Assembly: GCA_032718475.1 (NCBI GenBank)
Contig: JAUCBJ010002454.1
Span: 1-64,000, forward strand
From: Nemertoderma westbladi
Taxonomy: Eukaryota; Xenacoelomorpha; Nemertodermatida; Nemertodermatidae
Direction: 5' to 3'
Length of the DNA stretch: 64,000 bases
A program made the translations under genes and the position numbers. Shown here piece after piece: positions 57,441-64,000 of the stretch; the first letter of the stretch is position 1; the number at the start of each line of letters is the position of its first letter. The notes beneath the pieces are model-generated. The model saw only the letters and a list, made by a program, of their open reading frames with translations. It was not told the origin of the DNA and searched no databases.

Positions 57441-58188
57441 GGGGAACAGTTCCGTATGCAGTCGCATTTTCTAAAAATTTGTTATTAAATATATTGGCAT
57501 ATTATATTATAACTAATTTTTTTTATTTATTATATTTATATTATTTTTTTAATTTAATTTTTTTTAATTTGCTTTGCTTTGAGAACTAAATTACCATCAT
57601 TGACTAAATTACCATCACAACATTTATCAAAAAATATTGTGTTCTAGAACACAATAATAGCTAATTTCACAACATTTGCTACCGCTAATAAAAAATCAAG
57701 GTATTTTTTAATTAACTATATGTTCTAGAACATTATACTTTTTATTTTATTTATGTTCTAGAATAGTATATAATGCTTTTCTATTGTTCTAGACCTCTTC
57801 AACGTTGCCATTGTAACAATGATACCTGGTATATGTTTTAAAAATGTAGTGCTATACGGAGATCTAGCCTAAAAAAAGTAGAAAAACTAGCTTGTATAAA
57901 AAATAAAAATTGTGTTCTAGAACAAAAATATTTTTCAAAATTGATAGCCAAAAGGTGTTATATAATAATTTAAAAAAATTAGCAAAAACTAGCTTGTATA
58001 AAATGTTAATATTTAATAAATCATGTTTTTAAAAATTACTAGCTAGTCGAATAGCAAATGTTCTAAAACACAATATTTATTTTGAGAAATGTTGCAATAA
58101 AGTCAGTGTTGATATTACTATGCAAAAGTACAGAATTTCATTAATTAATATCAAAATATCAAATGCGACTGCATACGGAACTCTAGCC
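57441..58188. mobile_element. hAT-like MITE inserted in the palindrome's right arm
   Basis: AGTTCCGTATGCAGTCGCAT at the left and its complement at 58161-58183 (ATGCGACTGCATACGGAACT). The flanks GATAATTT (57433-57440) and GATATTTT (58189-58196) are a near-identical 8-bp pair. Comparison with the uninterrupted left arm (56776-56800) shows the insertion point. The interior is AT-rich with TGTTCTAGAACA and ACTAGCT words. Confidence 0.75.
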
Positions 58189-58368
58189 GATATTTTTTAC
58201 GTATTAATTCATTACAACCCCACCCCCCTCTGAATCTTAATGAAATTGAGTGGAATATTAGCATTCTGAAGTGGCAAGTTTTAGTATCGTCTCGAGGCTA
58301 TTTAATTGCTAAACAATCTACTGTAGAACAATCTAAAAAATAATGTAATAAAAACTGTGTCCTAATAG

Positions 58369-58490
58369 CAGATAGGAGGGGTTAAATAACATGCCACTGT
58401 AATCTGCTCCTTTCCCTAAATTGAGAATTTAACATTGAAGCGGGATATTAATTCGCCAAGGCGGGTTTTGCGTCGTTTCCCCCCTGTCTC
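58369..58490 (-). mobile_element. Short hAT-like core-cassette MITE
   Basis: The ends are CAGATAGGAGGGG and CCCCCCTGTCTC. CCTAATAG (58361-58368) and CCTAAAAG (58491-58498) form an 8-bp pair with one mismatch. It contains the inverted left half of the cassette (TAATCTGCTCCTTTCCC). Internally deleted relative to 34070-34331. Confidence 0.75.
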
Positions 58491-58885
58491 CCTAAAAGAT
58501 AGTAATTAAATAGGCTCATTAAAACACTTTTCAAACGATTGTAGTTAAAGATTGAAAACGAAAATAAATATTCTGACGCGTTAAGATTTGTAGAATAATT
58601 GGTGGCCTTTAAGTTACTGAATTAGGACACAATATTCCAGGAGATGGCGTACAGTAGGTACGCACCAACAAAGTAGAACTGGCATTTACCAATAATACAT
58701 ACAAATAGCTATTAAAATAAGTTGTTTCAAAATTATAATACTTACTATTGAAATTAATCATAAAAAAATGTTCTAGAAGACTTCTATTATAAAATCCTTC
58801 CAATATATGAAAAATTATTTTAAAAACGTGTGCCTACTAAATTTAGTAGGTAGAATGCAGCTTTCATGGTCGTATATACAGTTAG

Positions 58886-60120
58886 GTCATGGTCTAGGTC
58901 AAATATATGAAATGGGCAGACCATCTAGCTAAAAGTTTAGTTATGGGGGTTTTCCTTGTCGCAGAATTCATTTCGAGTGTCAGATTTAACATTTGATGAT
59001 TTGCAAATTGTCTATTTCGCTTTCCGGCTGTCGGTTATATATTGACGGACCAGAGTGACAGGCATTGACAGAAAAGACGAGGCCAAATTTGAATACTGAC
59101 ATCAGAAATTAAGTCACGGACCAAAACCCAGATAGGAAATTTTTTGACAGATACCGGTAAGTATGTTTTCTATTGTTTTGGAGACATGTCTGTAAGTCTC
59201 CAGTAAAGCTACAGTCTACAGTAAATCGGACAGACAGCCAAATCTCGAGAAGTACGACAGTTCTTGCTAAACGGTTTTCATATTTCATACACCCCCTGAA
59301 AGCATTGAGAAATACGAATCTGGCAGTATCTTTACTAACTCTTATCTGTAATTCAAACACTTTTAAATAGGCAATATCTCACCAATACAGGGGCCGGACA
59401 AAGTGATTGTCACATATACCTTGGTCTACTTAGAAGACGATTACTTGTACGGAAATTAAGCAAATGCGATGAAATTTTAACATATGGTCATCCTGACAAA
59501 ATTTGCTTTCAAATGAACATTTACTTTTAGGATTGCTCTTAAAAAGTTAAGATGAAATGAGCACCATTACAGGGTCGGACATAAAAATCAGAAAAGTGTC
59601 GGTCACGATGTTAAATGCACGACACCAACTACATTGTATATATATATAAATACTGCTGAGAACGAATCTCCGTTTATCCAGCTTTCTAACGGTATGTTGG
59701 TTTACTGGATATGACCCTGGGTTGGAATTTTATAACAGTTTGTTCTACTAGCACTTTGGACCTGTGAGTAGCATGTGAAAATATCATTTTGACCATATTT
59801 TTGGCCATATTATGTTCTGCTACAGGAATACATGTCTGTTTGAGCTGAAATTAACTGTTCAAAATCTACGCTTCAGCAGCTTTCTTTGAAGCCATCAACC
59901 ACTTTCTAGAACCGCCATAAACAGAAGTTATTGCTTCAGGACACCCGTTTGGCCAATTTTGGTGAGAATGGCCCATTTGTAATCTTGATAAAAATCTGCT
60001 CTAGATGGAAAATAAAAAATAGCCCCCGTAGCTCCGGGGGGCGGCATGCGAACACCTTCGCAACTAACATTTAGGGCATTTATTAGAAACTATAACATCA
60101 ACACAAATAAAACAACACAC
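58886..60120. other. Spacer / intron 3' of the coiled-coil exon, no exon seen
   Basis: A TA run is at 59637-59649. A G/C-rich inverted repeat CCCCCGTAGCTCCGGGGG is at 60024-60041. No supported coding sequence. Confidence 0.35.
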
Positions 60121-60395
60121 CTCGGTGCCTGTTGCTTAGCGGCGCACAGCTCCGTCTGTCTCTCCTGTGAGATTTCCTTCAACCGTTGTAATTCATTTAG
60201 GGACCCGTTGCTAAGGGAACTGGATGAGTCATCTCCGTTCAAAGCGGTTTCTGCCACCACCGGTTTCCTATCTGAGTTCGTGGCTGCTCCGCTAGGTGGC
60301 GACGAATAGACCGATGCGTGGGTGTCTGGACCCGAAAGATCCACTGGTGGGTTATTGTTGCTAGTGGGGGATAATGATTCTTGTCTGGGTAGACC
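60121..60395 (-). CDS. Internal exon of an unrecognised Ser-rich / coiled-coil protein
   Basis: The acceptor is TTCTCGAATAG|GGT (60396-60397) and the donor is CCGAG|GTGTGT (60119-60120). The 275-bp exon enters in phase 0 and leaves in phase 2. It encodes GLPRQESLSPTSNNNPPVDL, SGPDTHASVYSSPPSGAATN, SDRKPVVAETALNGDDSSSS, LSNGSLNELQRLKEISQERQ, TELCAAKQQAPR. The first two thirds are a disordered Ser/Pro linker and the last ~25 residues start an amphipathic coiled coil. The upstream exon at 63721-63780 also ends in phase 0 and fits. I do not recognise the family; a cytoskeletal or scaffold protein is plausible. Confidence 0.65.
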
Positions 60396-61273
60396 CTATT
60401 CGAGAAAATAAATAATAATCAATAGCAAATAGCCATGAATCAAGTGAATTTATGGTGGTTCGCTATTGTTGTATGAAAGCAGGGTAGACCACGCCTACCA
60501 GAGCAGCTGACTAAGTAGGCCAGCCACAACTGGGGGCGGCCTGTGCCCCAACACAAACTAGGTTGTACACCCCTAAAGGCAGTACATATGTTTAAGCCAG
60601 CTTCCACTGAGCTTTGTATTTTCCTTACTCATTAGTTTAAGGCATGTGTTTTCGATCATAATGTTGATTCATAAAGGTGATAATGTTACATATAAGTCGT
60701 AAGTAAAAAGTTTAATTGTTACCCCAATATTATTCCTGTATATATATTTTGATAATAGTAAATCCATTATGTATTTCACAGTAATTATATTAATCGTTAC
60801 TAAAAATATCTCAAATATTTGATGTTAAATATTTATTTTAATTATAAATGTGCAAATTAAACAAGAGTTAGAAAGTACGACACAATTAGCTATTGAAACG
60901 ATGTATCCCATCCCATCCGTGGCGAATTCAAAATTATTTTGGCTTCAATTCGGAATTCCAACAATGTATCATAAAATATGTGGTTTTTGTTGAGATAGGT
61001 CAATGCCATTTATGTTAAGATTTGCTTAATTTGAAACACAAAAAAAATGGCATATTAACATTATTGTAGTAATTTTAATACATATTATTAACTTGTTTAA
61101 TAGGCCATTATTATTATAATTTGTATTATAATTTATATTATTATAATTATTATTAGGGCTACTTAAACGACCTGGTTCAATTAAAGTTCAAATGAAATTA
61201 TTGAATAAAATAAATTACAATACAAGATGTAGAGACAGGCGATGGTCCCAATAATTACGACCATACATACCAT

Positions 61274-61490
61274 TTATTCGTCTGGTATAATTGATCTCTG
61301 AATTTGTTCCAGTTTCTGTATGTCCGCTAAGACAGTTGGATCCCACATCTGGCAGTAATACTGTAGTTTAGGGCGTATTAAGCTAGTGAAAAGTGTCATT
61401 AATGGCAACCTGTTGCTTGTGGTAAAAGTACGGAGCACCCATCCGCATAACTGAGATGCAGATTTCGAAATGGTTGCGTTGCGATGTGGA
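61274..61490 (-). pseudogene. LINE RT C-terminal fragment inside the intron
   Basis: The minus strand reads CGWVLRTFTTSNRLPLMTLF, TSLIRPKLQYYCQMWDPTVL and ADIQKLEQIQRSIIPDE, then a stop. W-LRTF---R---M-LF-SL-RP-L-Y--Q-W-P----DI--LE-IQR is the thumb/connection signature of CR1-group non-LTR retrotransposons. Confidence 0.75.
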
Positions 61491-61796
61491 ATGAGAAACT
61501 ACAATTCTGGACGGATGGATTTTGATTGCGGCGAAAGTCCCCCCCCCCCCCCCCCCTCACCCCTTTCAACCCCTATACGCAAATTTATATGGTATGAAAT
61601 GAACAGTAGCAGTAGGCAGTAGCGACGATAGGACTACTAATTATTATCATGAAACTATAAACATTTGGTGGAAGAATCCCAGTATTTAATTACCTTATCA
61701 CTATCGGACCGACTGAAGTTCATATTCTTCCATTTCCAAAATGAAGCCTAATTAATTAAATAATACATAATAATTAATATCCTCCATTAACGGAAA

Positions 61797-63712
61797 GAAA
61801 GGATTATACGTAACGAACACCCAATAGAGTACCGAACACCCAATAGAGTACCGAACACCCAATAGAGTACCCAACACCCAATAGAGTACCGAACACCCAA
61901 TAGAGTACCCGACACCCAATAGAGAACCGAACACCCAATAGAGTAACGAACAACCAATAGAGTAATGAACACCCAATAGAGTACCGAACACCGAATAGAG
62001 TACCGAACACCCAATAGAGTACCGAACACCCAATAGAGTAACGAACACCCAATAGAGTAATGAACACCCAATAGATTACCGAACACCGAATAGAGCACCG
62101 AACACCCAATAGAGTAATGGACACCCAATAGAGTAACGAACACCCAATAGAGTACCCGACACCCAACAGAGAACCGAACACCCAATAGAGTACCCAACAC
62201 CCAATAGAGTACCGAACACCCAATAGAGTAACGAACACCCAATAGAGTACCGAACACCCAATAGAGTAACGAACACCCAATAGAGTACCGAACACCGAAT
62301 AGAGTACCGAACACCCAATAGAGTACCGAACACCCAATAGAGTAACGAACACCCAATAGAGTAATGAACACCCAATAGATTACCGAACACCGAATAGAGC
62401 ACCGAACACCCAATAGAGTAATGGACACCCAATAGAGTAACGAACACCCAATAGAGTACCCGACACCCAATAGAGAACCGAACACCCAATAGAGTACCCA
62501 ACACCCAATAGAGTACCGAACACCCAATAGAGTAACGAACACCCAATAGAGTACCGAACACCCAATAGAGTAACGAACACCCAATAGAGTACCGAACACC
62601 CAATAGAGTACCGAACACCCAATAGAGTACCGAACACCCAATAGAGTACCGAACACCCAATAGAGTACCGAACACCCAATAGAGTAACGAACACCCAATA
62701 GAGTACCGAACACCCAATAGAGTACCGAACACCCAATAGAGTACCGAACACCGAATAGAGTAATGAACACCCAATAGAGTAATGAACACCCAATAGAGAA
62801 ATGAACACCCAATAGAGTAATGAACACCCAATAGAGTAATGAACACCCAATAGAGTAATGAACACCCAATAGAGTACCGAACACCGAATAGAGTACCGAA
62901 CACCCAATAGAGTAATGAACACCCAATAGAGTACCGAACACCCAATAGAGTACCGAACACCCAATAGAGTAACGAACACCCAATAGAGTACTGAACACCC
63001 AATAGAGTACCGAACACCCAATAGAGTAACGAACACCCAATAGAGTACCGAACACCGAATAGAGTACCGAACACCCAATAGAGTACCGAACACCCAATAG
63101 AGTAACGAACACCCAATAGAGTACTGAACACCCAATAGAGTACCGAACACCCAATAGAGTACCGAACACCGAATAGAGTAACGAACACCCAATAGAGTAC
63201 CGAACACCGAATAGAGTACCGAACACCCAATAGAGTACCGAACACCCAATAGAGTACTGAACACCCAATAGAGTACCGAACACCCAATAGAGTACCGAAC
63301 ACCCAATAGAGTACCGAACACCCAATAGAGTACCGAACACCCAATAGGGTAACGAACACCCAATAGAGTACCGAACACCCAATAGAGTACCGAACACCCA
63401 ATAGAGTACCGAACACCCAATAGGGTAACGAACACCCAATAGAGTACCGAACACCCAATAGAGTACCGAACACCCAATAGAGTACCGAACACCCAATAGA
63501 GTACCGAACACCCAATAGAGTACCGAACACCCAATAGGGTAACGAACACCCAATAGAGTACCGAACACCCAATAGAGTACCGAACACCCAATAGGGTAAC
63601 GAACACCCAATAGAGTACCGAACACCCAATAGAGTACCGAACACCCAATAGAGTACCGAACATCCAATAGAGTACCTAACACCCAATAGAGTACCGAACA
63701 CTCAATAGAAAG
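61797..63712. repeat. 19-bp minisatellite, ~100 copies, in an intron
   Basis: The unit is GAGTACCGAACACCCAATA with variants (TAACGAAC, TAATGAAC, TACCCAAC, CACCGAATAG). A 304-bp (16-unit) block repeats: the variants at 61981-62260 recur at 62285-62564. As 19 bp is not a multiple of three and the unit lacks stops on the minus strand, three frames of up to 631 codons appear; they are artefacts (19-residue periodicity). Confidence 0.95.
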
Positions 63713-63720
63713 CTACTTAC

Positions 63721-63780
63721 AGATTTAATCGCCTTGGCCTTCCAATCAAATTCCGCTATTTCTTGTTCAAGTTCAGCCGC
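63721..63780 (-). CDS. 60-bp exon of the same coiled-coil gene
   Basis: The acceptor is ATTATTTTAG|GCGGCT (63781-63782) and the donor is AAATCT|GTAAGT, a full consensus. It is phase 0 on both sides and encodes AAELEQEIAEFDWKAKAIKS, a charged heptad-like helix. The next exon downstream is 60121-60395; the intron between them (63720-60396) is 3,325 bp and contains the 19-bp minisatellite, a LINE fragment and a C run at 61539-61556. Confidence 0.65.
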
Positions 63781-63782
63781 CT

Positions 63783-64000
63783 AAAATAATAAAACAATTT
63801 AAATCTATTAAATTCTGAAGTTACAAACTTCAGTGATAGAGGTCTCTCTACCTAAGAGTTAACGCCCAAAGAGGCGATTCATCGCAAAGGATGCCCCATT
63901 CCCGAAACTTCGGGAAATAATAAACCATTTCGTTTGTACTGGAATATGTTATAGGGTTATAGTTCGATGTGTATAACCTGAAAAACAAACAGTTCTTCAT
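63783..64000. other. Upstream intron edge, nothing seen
   Basis: A small hairpin TTCCCGAAACTTCGGGAA is at ~63899-63916. No exon recognised. Confidence 0.3.

Larger units (their letters stand above)
56315..58885. mobile_element. 2.6-kb palindromic (fold-back) element
   Basis: The outer arms 56315-56640 and 58553-58880 are inverted (TGAAAGCTGCATTCTACCTA, TACTGTACGCCATCTCCTGG, CTTAACGCGTCAGAATATTT). The inner arms are 56650-56887 and 57336-57440 plus 58197-58330 (AGCCTCGAGACAATGCTAAA; AAGTATCTATTGTAAAT). The right arm is broken by two later insertions (57441-58188 and 58369-58490). The loop at ~56890-57335 holds an ORF. Confidence 0.8.

Noticed and set aside
61752-63701. Four overlapping minus-strand ORFs of 98-631 codons with LGVRYSIGCSVLYWVFGTL-like repeats
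   Set aside because: They are the 19-bp minisatellite read in three frames; the unit simply lacks minus-strand stops, and flanking splice sites place it in an intron.

Overview
This is a eukaryotic, almost certainly animal, nuclear window. Genes are split by GT-AG introns, there are no bacterial operons or Shine-Dalgarno sites, and the proteins are metazoan: a multi-BH-motif Bcl-2 homologue, an ankyrin exon of the TRPN/NOMPC channel type, and a kynurenine/glutamine transaminase. The DNA is AT-rich and unusually full of non-LTR retrotransposons, hAT-like and other inverted-repeat elements, minisatellites and poly-C/poly-G runs. Frequent GTAGGCCTAC-like and CCGGTACCGG-like words fit a marine invertebrate, perhaps a non-vertebrate deuterostome such as an echinoderm. 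I cannot name the species.

Layout. 0-8 kb: the 3' end of an unrecognised gene (to 554), then two fold-back elements, an interrupted LINE tail and a dead hAT transposon. 8-10 kb: a two-exon aminotransferase on the minus strand. 11.5 kb: one orphan TRPN-type ankyrin exon (minus). 14.4-16.7 kb: a two-exon LigB-type extradiol dioxygenase (plus). 17.8-18.3 kb: a small type I membrane protein (minus). 19-27 kb: a 51-bp minisatellite, fragments of at least three LINE lineages, and a 2-kb inverted-repeat element filled with a 68-bp tandem array. 27.8-29 kb: a 40-bp minisatellite next to a small secreted or GPI-anchored protein gene (minus). 29-45 kb: dense nested repeats, including a second array-bearing element, a 5'-inverted LINE, hAT-like MITEs and a possible minus-strand coding region at 41.2-41.8 kb. 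46.1-46.8 kb: a single-exon Bcl-2 homologue. 47-49.8 kb: AT-rich and empty. 49.8-52.4 kb: a LINE with a perfect 23-bp target duplication. 52.5-53.5 kb: a 44/52-bp minisatellite. 54-59 kb: MITEs and a 2.6-kb palindrome with an exon-like ORF in its loop. 60.1-63.8 kb: two exons of a minus-strand coiled-coil gene whose 3.3-kb intron holds a 1.9-kb, 19-bp minisatellite that starts next to the 5' splice site.

The host genes have no evident shared pathway; each looks like an independent transcription unit. The coherent signal is in the repeats. One sequence cassette (GGGAAAGGAGCAGGTTACAG, then a spacer, then TAACCAAAACAATAAAC) occurs in several structurally different inverted-repeat elements. It is also the unit of the 68-bp tandem arrays inside a pair of elements with 9-bp target duplications, and a third locus in the window preserves the empty target site of one of them.
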